64,000 nt of DNA from positions 1,488,001-1,552,000 of the forward strand of contig NZ_CP041356.1 of NCBI RefSeq assembly GCF_006965445.1, read 5' to 3'. This stretch comes from Lactococcus protaetiae (GTDB taxonomy: Bacteria > Bacillota > Bacilli > Lactobacillales > Streptococcaceae). A model generated the notes under the pieces. It saw only the letters and a list, made by a program, of their open reading frames with translations, did not search any database and was not told where the DNA came from. The number at the start of each line of letters is the position of its first letter. Position 1 is the stretch's first letter. Below are positions 26,270-36,184 of this stretch, one piece after another. A program made the position numbers and the translations under genes.

Positions 26270-27298
26270 TTATTTTGTTGTGTTTCGTTCAATAAGTTGA
26301 ATAGGAATTTTCACATCATCTGGTACAAGCCCAGTATTGATCCATTCCACAAGCAATTCTCCTGCTTTTTTTCCAATTCCAGCGAAATCTTGGGCAATTG
26401 TTGTAAGTGGTGGATTTGATAAACTTGCTGCCAAGATATTATCAAATCCGATAATCGAAACATCATTTGGTATATCAATTCCTTGAGCTTGTAAGTTTGC
26501 CATCGTTTGTAGCGCCACAAGGTCATTTTCACAGATTAAAGCTGTAACATGTTGTTCATTAATCAAGTGAATAATCGAGTCTTCATTTACATTTTCATCA
26601 TCTAAAGTAGTATGGAAAGCTAAGTGGCTTTCCTTTAGAACTTTGACATATCCTAGATAACGATTGCGCGTTGTATGTGGATGATGTTCTTCATTACTCA
26701 TGACAAAGGCAATACGCTCGTGACCAAGACTGACGAGTGCTTGAGCGGCTTGCTCTCCACCATTAAAGTTATCAGAGGCCACACAAGGAAATCCCAAATC
26801 ATAGATTTGCTTATCAAGCAAAACAACAGGGAAGTTTTGAAGAGAAAGTTCCAGTAAAACGTCTAAATAATCTTCGGTATGCATTGGATAATAAACCAAA
26901 CCATCGAAGTTTTCTTTGATTTGTGCTGCAGTGTTTTCTTTTAAGTAGTTTGAATAAGTGATGAAAATAGTCGTATCATTTTCCTTTAAAGCAGGAGCAA
27001 GTCCTTGAGTAAAATCTCCAAAAGACATTCCCTCAAAAGGAATTACAAACAAAACTCGTTTAAGAGGAGCAGTATTGCTTGTGCTGGGACTTTTTACAAA
27101 AGTCCCCTTTCCTCTTGTCCGAGTGACCATGCCGAGTTGTTCCAATTCTGTCAGAGCGCGTTTAGCAGTAATGCGACTGACTTTATAAGTATCAGAAAGC
27201 TCTTTTTCTGTAGGAAGTTGCTCACCGGATTGAATCTTTTTAGTAATGATATTTTTCTTTAATTCATCAGAAATTTGTTGGTATAATGGTACATTCAT
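26270..27298 (-). CDS. GntR/LacI hybrid regulator of the glycan locus
   Basis: A 342-residue regulator with an N-terminal GntR winged helix (MNVPLYQQISDELKKNI, EKELSDTYKVSRITAKRAL) and a C-terminal LacI-type sugar-binding domain (VASDNFNGGEQAAQALVSLGH, VSIIGFDNI). This is the AraR-type architecture; RliB of L. lactis is a likely relative. The ATG at 27298 has AAGGGA upstream. It faces the GH125 gene, and TGATATACCA and TGATATATCA sites lie in the two promoters, so it probably represses the locus until a mannose-containing sugar is present. Confidence 0.88.
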   Translation of the reverse strand: MNVPLYQQISDELKKNIITKKIQSGEQLPTEKELSDTYKVSRITAKRALTELEQLGMVTRTRGKGTFVKSPSTSNTAPLKRVLFVIPFEGMSFGDFTQGLAPALKENDTTIFITYSNYLKENTAAQIKENFDGLVYYPMHTEDYLDVLLELSLQNFPVVLLDKQIYDLGFPCVASDNFNGGEQAAQALVSLGHERIAFVMSNEEHHPHTTRNRYLGYVKVLKESHLAFHTTLDDENVNEDSIIHLINEQHVTALICENDLVALQTMANLQAQGIDIPNDVSIIGFDNILAASLSNPPLTTIAQDFAGIGKKAGELLVEWINTGLVPDDVKIPIQLIERNTTK

Positions 27299-27326
27299 GC
27301 GATTGTCCCTTTTTCTATAAATTAAT

Positions 27327-27336
27327 TGATATACCA
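27327..27336. promoter_or_regulatory. Putative operator in the regulator promoter
   Basis: TGATATACCA, nearly the same as TGATATATCA at 27529. It lies between the regulator's own start codon and promoter, suggesting autoregulation. Confidence 0.5.
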
Positions 27337-27376
27337 TATTTTACTCTTTTTTGACAAAAATACAAGTCTTTTGAGT

Positions 27377-27391
27377 AAGAAAACGATTACT
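27377..27391. promoter_or_regulatory. Weak cre-like site
   Basis: AAGAAAACGATTACT matches the catabolite-responsive element consensus WTGWAARCGYWWWCW at 13 of 15 positions. CcpA control of the divergent glycan promoters is plausible but unproven. Confidence 0.35.
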
Positions 27392-27490
27392 CTTTCTAAA
27401 AAGATATGTCTTTTTGGAGGTGAAATTCAGAAATAATACAATTAAATTGCAAAATTAATATAAATTTAATGAAAAACATCAAGTAAGCCC

Positions 27491-27538
27491 TTGCAAATCA
27501 AAAAGAAAAATAATACAATGTATATAAATGATATATCA
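27491..27538 (+). promoter_or_regulatory. Glycan operon promoter and operator
   Basis: -35 TTGCAA (27491-27496) and -10 TACAAT (27514-27519) are 17 bases apart. The palindrome TGATATATCA (27529-27538) follows directly and would block transcription when bound by the divergent GntR/LacI regulator. Confidence 0.7.
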
Positions 27539-27589
27539 AATATAAAAAATGAGCATTATTTCAGACAGAAATGATGAAAAGGAGAGGAA

Positions 27590-28885
27590 GTGAGTCCCAT
27601 CATTCCGAAATCAGTGACAGACTTTATGAATGAAATCACAAATTTATGTGGTAAAGAACACAAAGATTGGGCAGTTAATTTTAATCAATCATTTTCTAAT
27701 ACGTTGGAAACAACCGTAAGACGATATGACGATGGCAGTACCTTTCTCTTGACGGGCGATATTCCGGCAATGTGGTTGCGGGACTCGACAGCTCAATTAC
27801 GTCCTTATCTTGTCCTTGCTAAAGAGGATGAGGATATTTTAAAGTTGATTGCTGGTTTGGTTCAAAAACAATTTTTCTTTATTAATCTTGATCCTTATGC
27901 AAATGCTTTTAATGAAGCAGCTAATGGTGCTGGACACCAGACTGACCATACTAATTTTAATGAAAATAGAGACTGGATTTGGGAGAGAAAATACGAAATT
28001 GACTCACTTTGTTATCCAGTACAACTTGCTTATTTACTCTATAAAAACACAGGCTGGACAGCTCATTTTGATAAAAATTTTGTGAATGGTGTCAAGAAAA
28101 TATTGGAAGTGTTCAAGACGGAGCTAAATCATGAACAATCTCCTTATCGATTTATCCGTGATACTGAACGCAAAGAGGACACTTTGACACGAGAGGGACG
28201 AGGTGCTGAGGTTGCTTATACAGGGATGACTTGGTCAGGTTTTAGACCGAGTGATGATGTTTGTGAATATGGCTATCTTGTTCCATCAAATATGTTTGCA
28301 GTAGTAATATTAGGATATATCAAATCAATATTTAGTGAAATTATAGAAAATACAGAGCTTGCGCGTGAGGCGGATGAATTGCAACGAACGATTCAACAAG
28401 GGCTAGATGAATTTGCTAAAGCTAAAAATGAAGCGGGGCAAGAAATTTGGGCTTACGATGTTGATGGCTTGGGGCATCAAGCGATTATGGATGACAGCAA
28501 TGTACCAAACTTAATCGCAGCGCCTTATTTGGGTTATTGTGATTCCGAAGATGAGCTTTATTTGAACACGAGAAAAACGATGTTGAGTAAGGAAAATCCT
28601 TACTACTATGAAGGAAAGTTTGCGCGTGGTATTGGTTCAAGTCACACGCCAGAAAATTATGTTTGGCCTATCGCTCTTGCGATGGAAGGGATGACTACAA
28701 AGAATAAGCTTGAAAAGGAGCGAATTTTAAATCACTTGGTTGCAACTGACGCAGGTACACACCTCATGCATGAGGGATTTGATGTGGATAATCCAGACCA
28801 TTATACGCGCGAGTGGTTTAGTTGGGCAAATATGATGTTTTGCGAACTTGTTATGGATTACTTTGATATTCGTGTTGAGATATGA
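27590..28885 (+). CDS. GH125 exo-alpha-1,6-mannosidase
   Basis: A 431-residue family 125 glycosidase, a metal-independent inverting exo-alpha-1,6-mannosidase known from pneumococcal and clostridial N-glycan loci. Typical segments are LLTGDIPAMWLRDSTAQLRP, YAGMTW-like AYTGMTWSGFRPSDD, and HEGFDVDNPDHYTREWFSWAN. The start is GTG at 27590 with GGAGAGGA upstream. No signal peptide, so it is cytoplasmic. The stop overlaps the next ATG (ATGA), so it is coupled to the kinase gene. It is the first gene of the rightward glycan operon. Confidence 0.94.
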   Translation: MSPIIPKSVTDFMNEITNLCGKEHKDWAVNFNQSFSNTLETTVRRYDDGSTFLLTGDIPAMWLRDSTAQLRPYLVLAKEDEDILKLIAGLVQKQFFFINLDPYANAFNEAANGAGHQTDHTNFNENRDWIWERKYEIDSLCYPVQLAYLLYKNTGWTAHFDKNFVNGVKKILEVFKTELNHEQSPYRFIRDTERKEDTLTREGRGAEVAYTGMTWSGFRPSDDVCEYGYLVPSNMFAVVILGYIKSIFSEIIENTELAREADELQRTIQQGLDEFAKAKNEAGQEIWAYDVDGLGHQAIMDDSNVPNLIAAPYLGYCDSEDELYLNTRKTMLSKENPYYYEGKFARGIGSSHTPENYVWPIALAMEGMTTKNKLEKERILNHLVATDAGTHLMHEGFDVDNPDHYTREWFSWANMMFCELVMDYFDIRVEI

Positions 28886-29817
28886 GCAGATTATATCAAG
28901 AATTAAGCAAAAATGTGCTTGAACAGCTGATTTATCAATATTTTGGGGAAATAGATTTCACTGCTGAAGTGTTAAAAGGTGGAATGTTCAATACGACTTA
29001 TTTGTTAGAAACAAGTGAAGACAAATTTGTTTTACGACTTGGTCCCATTCATCAAGAGTTGCTTTTGCCTTTTGAAGAAAATCTAATGGCTGCCGAAAAA
29101 TTTGTTTATGAGCAGTTTAAAAAAAGTGAAATCCCAACTTCAGAGCTTGTGATTTGTGATGAGAGTAAAGCGTATATCAATCGTGATGTGATGATTGTCC
29201 GATATATTCCATCGCAAGTTTTATCTGAAAATGAAAGCCCTCATTATTATGAACAAGTTGGGAAACTTACCGCCAAAATGCACCAAATAAAAAGTAAAAA
29301 ATTTGGAAGAATTTCTCAAATATTAAGAGGAAAAAGTTATGACAAATGGAGTGAATACTTGCAGAATGAATGTGCTGATGTGAGTAGGACTTTGCTTCGT
29401 TATGAGTTACTTTCCACGGAAGAAGTTTCAGAGATAGTTAAATGTTTTGAAAAATATCAAGTCCTTCTGAATGAAATTAAATCTCCTTGCTTGGTTCATG
29501 CTGATTTGTGGTCGGGCAATGTTTTGGTGGATAAACAAGAGGTTGTGGCAATCATTGATGCGGATCGTGCAATTTTTGGAGATAAAGATTTTGAGTTTGC
29601 TGGTGGTTGGCTGATTAACGATGATTTTCTTTGCGGATATGGTGAAAATCTTGGACAGTCGCAAGCAGCGAAAATCAGACGAATGCTTTATCAAATTTTG
29701 CAAGGCATGATTGATGCTTACGTTTGGTCTATTGAATATGAGAACCATGAAGAAGGAAACAAGACGAAACAGATGGTTTTAGAAAAATTGAAGGGGTTAG
29801 AAAAAATAAATGCCTAA
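28882..29817 (+). CDS. APH-fold sugar or small-molecule kinase
   Basis: A 311-residue phosphotransferase of the APH/choline-kinase fold. The Brenner motif HADLWSGN (H206, D208, N213) and the magnesium motif IIDADR (about residues 223-228) are intact, so it is likely active. In this operon, between two mannosidase genes and overlapping both, the substrate may be a released sugar such as mannose or GlcNAc, as with the related N-acetylhexosamine 1-kinases. That assignment is inference. Confidence 0.8.
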   Translation: MSRLYQELSKNVLEQLIYQYFGEIDFTAEVLKGGMFNTTYLLETSEDKFVLRLGPIHQELLLPFEENLMAAEKFVYEQFKKSEIPTSELVICDESKAYINRDVMIVRYIPSQVLSENESPHYYEQVGKLTAKMHQIKSKKFGRISQILRGKSYDKWSEYLQNECADVSRTLLRYELLSTEEVSEIVKCFEKYQVLLNEIKSPCLVHADLWSGNVLVDKQEVVAIIDADRAIFGDKDFEFAGGWLINDDFLCGYGENLGQSQAAKIRRMLYQILQGMIDAYVWSIEYENHEEGNKTKQMVLEKLKGLEKINA

Positions 29818-32554
29818 GAAAACAGTACATATCATTTCCCACAGTCACTGGGATCGCGAATGGTATATGGCTTATGAAGAACACCATATGCGATTGATTA
29901 ATTTGGTAGATGACTTGCTCGAGTTGTTTAAGACGGATCCTGATTTTGATAGTTTTCACTTGGATGGACAGACGATTATCTTGGACGATTATTTACAGGT
30001 TCGACCAGAGCGGGAAGCTGAGGTGCGTGCGGCGATTGCAGCTGGCAAACTTCGAATCGGTCCTTTCTATATTTTGCAGGATGATTTTCTGATTTCTCCT
30101 GAATCAAATGTACGTAATATGTTGATTGGGCGCAAAGAGTCTGAGCGTTTCGGAGCACCTGTTGAGCTTGGGTATTTTCCTGATACCTTTGGTAATATGG
30201 GACAAACGCCTCAGTTGATGAAACAAGCAAGGCTTGATGTCGCGGCATTTGGGCGCGGTGTGAAGCCGATTGGTTTTGATAATCAGGTGCTGGAACAATC
30301 AGAAGAAGCCTATACATCACAATTTTCTGAGATGTGGTGGGAAGGACCTGATGGCACGAAAATCTTGGGGATTTTATTTGCAAATTGGTATTCTAACGGC
30401 AATGAAATTCCTGCAGAAAAAACGGCAGCTATTGAGTTTTGGAAGCAAAAACTGGCTGATGTTGAGAAGTTTGCTTCAACCTCACATCTTTTGATGATGA
30501 ATGGTGTTGACCATCAGCCTGTACAAAAGGATTTAAGTGCTGCGATTAGATTAGCGAACGAACTTTTCCCTGATTATGAATTTGTTCATTCAAACTGGCC
30601 AAAATATCTGGAAGAAGTAGCGGCTGATCTGCCAGAAAATTTATCAACGGTAAACGGAGAGTTGACTTCACAAGAAACAGATGGCTGGTACACGCTTGCT
30701 AATACTGCATCTAGTCGAGTTTATTTGAAACAGTTCAATACAAAAGTTGAGCGGAAGTTAGAAAATATTGCTGAACCCTTATCAAGTTTGGCATATCGTT
30801 TGACAGGTGAATACCCGCATGACAAGTTGACTTACGCATGGAAAACTTTGCTCCAAAATCATCCTCATGATAGTATTTGTGGATGCTCGTTGGATGAGGT
30901 GCATCGTGAGATGATGACACGTTTTGAAAAGTCTGAGTCCGTGGCTGATTATTTAATTGAAGATGCTTTAATCACTTTATCAAAAGGTATATCATTTGAA
31001 GGTGAGCATCCTTTTGTTGTTTTCAACACAGCGGGTCACAAAAAAACAGGAGAAGTTGAAGTTGAAGTAGTCCTTACGAGAAAACTTTTTAGAGAAGGCT
31101 TACCAGAGCAGCTATACGATGAACTAAAAGCGCAGCCTAAGCACATTTACAAAGTAGTTGATAGTGAGGGAATTGAAGTTCCAGCCGAAATTAGTGCTGA
31201 AGAAGTTCTTTTTGATTATGACCTTCCTAAAGACCGTTTCCGTATTCCTTATATGAAACGCTTTGTTAAAGTGAAATTATTTTTAAATGAGATGGATGCT
31301 TTGTCGTGGAAGACCTTTGATTTAGTAGAATCGTCAGAAGAAGTAACTACTGATGAAAGTATGATTTCAGGTTACACGATCGAAAATGAACTTATAAAAG
31401 TTTTTGTCAGCACTGACGGAAGTCTGTCAGTGACGGATAAACAGCTTAATCGCACATTTAATGATTTACTTATTTTTGAAGATACGGGCGATATTGGAAA
31501 TGAATATATCTTTTTCCAACCTACAGGTACACATCCGATTTTATCTACTGACAGCTTACCAAAAATTTCTGTCAAAACTGACAGACCTGAAATCGCACAA
31601 ATTCAGCTAACACAAACAATGATGATTCCAAAATCTGCTGACGAATTGCTTGATGAAGAGCAAAAGAAAGTCAAAGAATTTCATCATCGACAAGCAAAAC
31701 GCTCTAGAGAATTGGTGCCACTTGAGTTGAATACAATCATTACAGTGAGAAAAAATTCACGTAAAATTGATTTTGAAACAACTTTTGACAATGAGATGAA
31801 AGACCATCGTGTGCGCGTGCTATTTCCGTCAGAACTGACAGAAGATACGCATGAAGCTGACAGCATTTATGAAGTGGTCAAACGTCCGAATAGCATGCCA
31901 AAAACATGGGAAAATCCCACCAATCCGCAACATCAAGGTGCTTTTGTCAATCTACACAATGACGACTATGGTATAACAATTGGTAACTTCGGACTCAATG
32001 AATACGAAATTGTTAATCGTTCAACTATTGCACTGACACTTTTAAGAGCTGTGGGTGAACTTGGAGACTGGGGCTATTTCCCAACGCCAGAAGCACAAAC
32101 ACTTGGGTCACACACTTTTAATTACAGTTTAGAGTTTCACGGCAGACCTGAGCAGCGCTATGAAACATATAAAAATGCTTATGCTGCACAGATTCCATTC
32201 TCGTCAGTTCTCCTTGATTCGTCAGTACTGACAGAAAATGATAAGCATACTGAGTTATCTCATGAAGGAAAATTTATCGAAGTCAATGCTGACAAATTTG
32301 CAATTACAGCTTTGAAACGCCGTGAGAGTGATAATGGATTGATTTTGAGAGGTTATAATTTATCAAATCAAAATGAAAAAATAGAAGTCAAAGCAAAAAC
32401 GACTTCACTAAATTTACTTGAAGAAGAAATCGGAGAAAAACCAGAAAATCTCGCTCCTTATGAGATTAGAACCTTGCTGATAAAGGAAGGTCTAAACAAT
32501 GATGGAGAAGATTCTACTCGGCAGATGAAATCTCCGAAGGAGGAATCAAATTGA
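29810..32554 (+). CDS. GH38 alpha-mannosidase
   Basis: A 914-residue family 38 retaining alpha-mannosidase that needs zinc or a similar metal. The metal site is SHSHWDREW (H13 and D15); the nucleophile is D125 in GYFPDTFGNMGQ; HPHDSICGCSLDEVHREM carries further ligands. The domain order is catalytic, then three-helix bundle, then beta-sandwich. It should trim alpha-1,3 and other alpha-mannose branches inside the cell. It overlaps the kinase gene at its 5' end and the permease start (TTGA) at its 3' end. Palindromes at 31404 and 32219 lie in the C-terminal third. Confidence 0.94.
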   Translation: MPKKTVHIISHSHWDREWYMAYEEHHMRLINLVDDLLELFKTDPDFDSFHLDGQTIILDDYLQVRPEREAEVRAAIAAGKLRIGPFYILQDDFLISPESNVRNMLIGRKESERFGAPVELGYFPDTFGNMGQTPQLMKQARLDVAAFGRGVKPIGFDNQVLEQSEEAYTSQFSEMWWEGPDGTKILGILFANWYSNGNEIPAEKTAAIEFWKQKLADVEKFASTSHLLMMNGVDHQPVQKDLSAAIRLANELFPDYEFVHSNWPKYLEEVAADLPENLSTVNGELTSQETDGWYTLANTASSRVYLKQFNTKVERKLENIAEPLSSLAYRLTGEYPHDKLTYAWKTLLQNHPHDSICGCSLDEVHREMMTRFEKSESVADYLIEDALITLSKGISFEGEHPFVVFNTAGHKKTGEVEVEVVLTRKLFREGLPEQLYDELKAQPKHIYKVVDSEGIEVPAEISAEEVLFDYDLPKDRFRIPYMKRFVKVKLFLNEMDALSWKTFDLVESSEEVTTDESMISGYTIENELIKVFVSTDGSLSVTDKQLNRTFNDLLIFEDTGDIGNEYIFFQPTGTHPILSTDSLPKISVKTDRPEIAQIQLTQTMMIPKSADELLDEEQKKVKEFHHRQAKRSRELVPLELNTIITVRKNSRKIDFETTFDNEMKDHRVRVLFPSELTEDTHEADSIYEVVKRPNSMPKTWENPTNPQHQGAFVNLHNDDYGITIGNFGLNEYEIVNRSTIALTLLRAVGELGDWGYFPTPEAQTLGSHTFNYSLEFHGRPEQRYETYKNAYAAQIPFSSVLLDSSVLTENDKHTELSHEGKFIEVNADKFAITALKRRESDNGLILRGYNLSNQNEKIEVKAKTTSLNLLEEEIGEKPENLAPYEIRTLLIKEGLNNDGEDSTRQMKSPKEESN

Positions 32555-33479
32555 GAAAATTTTTTAAAAACCTCTGGCGCTACAAAGCACTAGTCTTAAT
32601 GGTATTGCCGGGTGCGATTTGGATGATTTTCTTCTTCTACATACCAGTGCTTGCCAACGTTGTGGCATTCAAAAACTTCCAATTTAGCCCCAACGGCTTC
32701 CTTGATAGCTTAATGAATAGTCCCTGGGTGGGTTTCAAGAATTTTGAATTCTTGTTTAAATCAGGTGCAGCCTTTGAAATCACAAGGAATACAGTACTGT
32801 ATAACTTAGGATTCATCAGTCTAAATCTGATTATCTCCGTGACTTTTGCGATTATTATGTCTGAGTTACGCAACAAGCGTTTAGTCAAAGTTTATCAGAC
32901 GATGACGCTTTTGCCTTATTTCCTTTCTTGGGTCGTGATTGGATACTTTGTCTACGCTTTCTTGAGCGTAGATAAAGGTCTGATTAACCAGTGGATTACA
33001 GGACATGGCGGTACCGCAATCCAGTGGTATTCTGATCCGAGATTCTGGCCATTTATCTTGCTGTTCATCGGAACTTGGAAGGGAATTGGTTATAATTCGA
33101 TTATTTACTTTGCGACAGTAATGGGATTGACCCTACTTACTATGAAGCAGCAATGGTCGATGGTGCAACGAAATGGCAACAAATCAAAAATATTACTATT
33201 CCACAACTTGCTCCTTTAATTACAATCATGACAATTTTGGCAGCAGGGCGAATTTTCTCAGCTGACTTCGGATTGTTCTTCAATATTCCGCAAAACTCTG
33301 GTGCACTTTACTCTGTGACACAAGTCCTTGATACCTATATTTATAATGGTTTGAAGAGTACGGGAGACCTTGGTACGTCAACAGCTGCTGCTCTTTATCA
33401 ATCTGTTGTTGGCTTTGTCTTCCTGATGTTTACCAACTGGCTTGCACGTCGTGTTGACAACGAATCAGCACTATTCTAG
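32551..33479 (+). pseudogene. LplB-type sugar ABC permease, frameshifted
   Basis: The first membrane subunit of a CUT1-like (Lpl/YtcP-type) importer for complex sugars. It begins with a TTG overlapping the GH38 stop, with GGAGG upstream. The first frame stops at 33219; the EAA loop YYEAAMVDGATKWQQIK and the last segments continue in another frame to 33479. One G missing from ATGGG(G)ATTGAC near 33123 explains it, giving MGIDPTYYEAA. The importer would be dead if this is real. Confidence 0.88.
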
Positions 33480-33508
33480 GAAAGGAAAATCATCGTCTGG
33501 TTAAAATT

Positions 33509-34429
33509 ATGAAAAAGAAAAAAATCACCCAAGTGAGTGTGCGCCAATTTAATAAGCCTGTCAATTTGATTTTCAACATTACCATCGCTATTTTTGCACT
33601 CTCATGTATCTTACCTTTCCTGTTTGTTGTGGCAATTTCGGTAACAAAAGAATCTGCAATCATGTCACATGGGTATAGCTTCTGGCCAAGTCAGTTCAGC
33701 TTTGCTGGTTACACTTTCCTCTTTGGTCAAATGAAAAGTCAAATCCTACAATCATTGTTGGTCACTGTGACTGTCACGGTATCAGGAACAATTCTTAATT
33801 CGTCAATTGTTTCTCTGTATGCCTATGCTATCTCTCGAAATAATTTTCCATTCCGCAAGTTTTTCACTATATTTGCACTGATTACAATGCTCTTTTCACC
33901 AGGGATGGTAGCAACTTATTTGGTCACTACAAACTTACTACATCTTGGTGATACAATCTTTGCACTGATTGTTCCAAGTATGGTCAATGTTTTCAATATT
34001 ATTGTTATGCGAACATTCTTTAAACGTTCTGTACCTGATGCGATTATTGAGTCTGCAAGGATTGACGGTGCAAGTGAGATGCGTATCTTTACACAAATTG
34101 TCTTGCCACTTGCAGTGCCTGGTGTAGCAACAATTTCATTATTTGCAGCGCTAGGTTATTGGAATGATTGGTTCAATGCTCTGCTCTATATTCAAAATGA
34201 CAATCTTATCCCATTACAATATTTATTGATGAAAATTCAAAATAATTTGCAATATCTGATGCAAAATGCCGTTGCAGGAGCGCAACTTCAAGGAGGATTA
34301 GCTTCTTTACCTGGTGAGTCTGCCCGTATGGCAATTGTTGTTGTATCTATCTTGCCTATCGTTATTTCTTATCCATTCTTCCAACGTTACTTTGTTAGAG
34401 GATTGACGATTGGAGGTGTAAAAGAATAA
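33509..34429 (+). CDS. LplC/YtcP-type sugar ABC permease
   Basis: The 306-residue second membrane subunit of the same importer, with six hydrophobic segments and the EAA loop ESARIDGASEMRIFTQIVLPLAVPG. It follows the first permease by 29 bases. No ABC ATPase gene occurs in the locus, so a shared MsmK-like ATPase encoded elsewhere must energise it. Confidence 0.92.
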   Translation: MKKKKITQVSVRQFNKPVNLIFNITIAIFALSCILPFLFVVAISVTKESAIMSHGYSFWPSQFSFAGYTFLFGQMKSQILQSLLVTVTVTVSGTILNSSIVSLYAYAISRNNFPFRKFFTIFALITMLFSPGMVATYLVTTNLLHLGDTIFALIVPSMVNVFNIIVMRTFFKRSVPDAIIESARIDGASEMRIFTQIVLPLAVPGVATISLFAALGYWNDWFNALLYIQNDNLIPLQYLLMKIQNNLQYLMQNAVAGAQLQGGLASLPGESARMAIVVVSILPIVISYPFFQRYFVRGLTIGGVKE

Positions 34430-34515
34430 GAAAACACCAATCTTTACGATGAGATGCCACAAGTTGATAGCGGTGGTAATCTATTACATCTTCATTGATA
34501 TTTTTAGCGTTATGA

Positions 34516-34542
34516 ACTGCTTCGACAAAGCGTTGAAGCAGT
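34516..34542 (+). terminator. Hairpin after the permease genes
   Basis: ACTGCTTC pairs with GAAGCAGT around 11 bases. It is followed by an AT-rich stretch rather than a clean U run, so it may only partly terminate. Confidence 0.5.
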
Positions 34543-34557
34543 GAAAAATAATTTATT

Positions 34558-34572
34558 TTTAAAGCGTTTACA
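34558..34572. promoter_or_regulatory. cre-like site before the binding-protein gene
   Basis: TTTAAAGCGTTTACA matches the cre consensus 14/15. It lies 53 bases before the lipoprotein start, consistent with CcpA control of a separate promoter for the abundant binding protein. Confidence 0.65.
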
Positions 34573-34624
34573 AAAAGTTAATTTGTTAATAATAATTGGG
34601 CAAACCCCAAAGGAGTAAAACATA

Positions 34625-36093
34625 ATGAAAACATCACAAAAAGTCGTACTTGGTGCAGTTTCAGTGCTCTCTGCTTTAACTCTTGTTGCTTGTGGTAACT
34701 CTACATCAGCGAAAAAAGCAAGCGGACCTGTTACACTCAAAATGTATCAAGTTGGAGATGCACCTGTCAATCTTAAAACATTGTTGGCCAATACGAATAA
34801 AGTTTTAGAAAAGAAAATCAACGCGAAATTGGATATTCAATATATCGGTTGGGGAGATTGGTCGACAAAAATGAACGTTATCGTTTCATCAGGTCAAAAC
34901 TATGATATGTCACTCTCAAATGGTTATGTTGTTAATGCTGGAAAAGGGCTTATGCAGATTTGACAAAGCTTTTACCTAAATATGCGCCTGATTATTATAA
35001 ACAATTGAGTAAAGATTATATCAAAGGGAATGAAGTAAATGGTAAACTTTATGCCGTTCCTACAAATGCAAATATCTATGCTCAACAAATGTTGACATTC
35101 AATTCTGCTTACCTAAAGAAATATAATATTGATGTTTCAGGAATCAAAACTTATGCTGACGCAACAAAAGTGATGGAAGAATTCCACAAAGCTAATCCTT
35201 CAGTCGCAACACTTGCAATTGGTCAAGGTTATGTGGCTTCGGGTGATTACGACTATGTCTTAGGAAATACTCTACCATTTGCAGTATCTACCACAGGAGA
35301 TGGGTCAAAGATTGTCAATCCTTATGACCAAAAAGACTTCCAAGATATTTTGAAAGTTCATCGCCAATGGTATAAAGAAGGAATCATTCCTGCTGGTGCT
35401 GCAACATTTAATCAAGGTTATCCATTGAATGGGGATACATGGTTTGCTCAAGTACAAACCCAAGGGCCTTTCGACTATGGGGATAATGCCTTGAAGTTGG
35501 CTGCCAATCAAGATGTGCAATCTGAACCTATTACCGTTCCATTGATTACAACTTCACAAGCTCAAATGGCGAATTTTGTTGTATCAAATACATCTAAACA
35601 CAAAGAATTAGCTGTTAAAGCATTTAATATTATTAATTCTGACCCTGAAGTTTTGAATGGTTTGGTTTATGGTCCAGAAGGTACAAACTGGAAATTCACT
35701 GGTAAAGAAGTAGCAGGCGTGAAACAAATTGAATTGACATCTGAGTATGCAAAAGGTAATACTCACATGGCTGCGTGGAACACAGGAAACAACGCTATCT
35801 TGTATTTACCAACTACTGTTACAGCTGAACAAGTAAAAGAACGTGATGCATCAATTGCAGCAGCTAAAACTTCTCCATTGCTTGGCTTTAACTTTGATAC
35901 AGCCAGCGTACAATCACAAATCACAGCAATCCAAAATGTTATGGCCAAATATATCAACGATATCAACACTGGTACAGTTGACCCAACAACAACCATCAAG
36001 AAAATGGATGCAGAGCTTAAAACGGCTGGTTATGATGATGTTTTGAAAGAAATGCAAAAACAATATGATGCGTTCAAAGCAACAAATAACTAA
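34625..36093 (+). pseudogene. Sugar ABC transporter binding lipoprotein (LplA type), frameshifted
   Basis: A substrate-binding lipoprotein: a signal peptide with lipobox LVAC (Cys at 22) and an SBP fold of about 489 residues in total. The first frame stops at 34963 after GKGLMQI; the second continues as LTKLLPKYAPDYYKQLSKDY to 36093. One G missing from AAAGGG(G)CTTATG near 34948 restores GKGAYADLTKLL. It should bind large mannose oligosaccharides released at the cell surface. AAGGAG precedes the ATG. Confidence 0.9.
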
Positions 36094-36108
36094 GTATATC
36101 TTGATGTG

Positions 36109-36156
36109 CAAGACTTCTTTCTATAGATTTTTTAGGTAGTTGAGAAGTCTTGTTTT
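36109..36156 (+). terminator. Terminator after the binding protein
   Basis: CAAGACTTCT pairs with AGAAGTCTTG around a 24-base loop, followed by TTTT. Confidence 0.75.
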
Positions 36157-36184
36157 CTTATGTTTTTTGAATATAAATTTTAGA

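Noticed and set aside
28882-29817. Aminoglycoside resistance gene
   Set aside because: The APH fold is shared by many kinases. The operon context is sugar metabolism and nothing points to antibiotic resistance.
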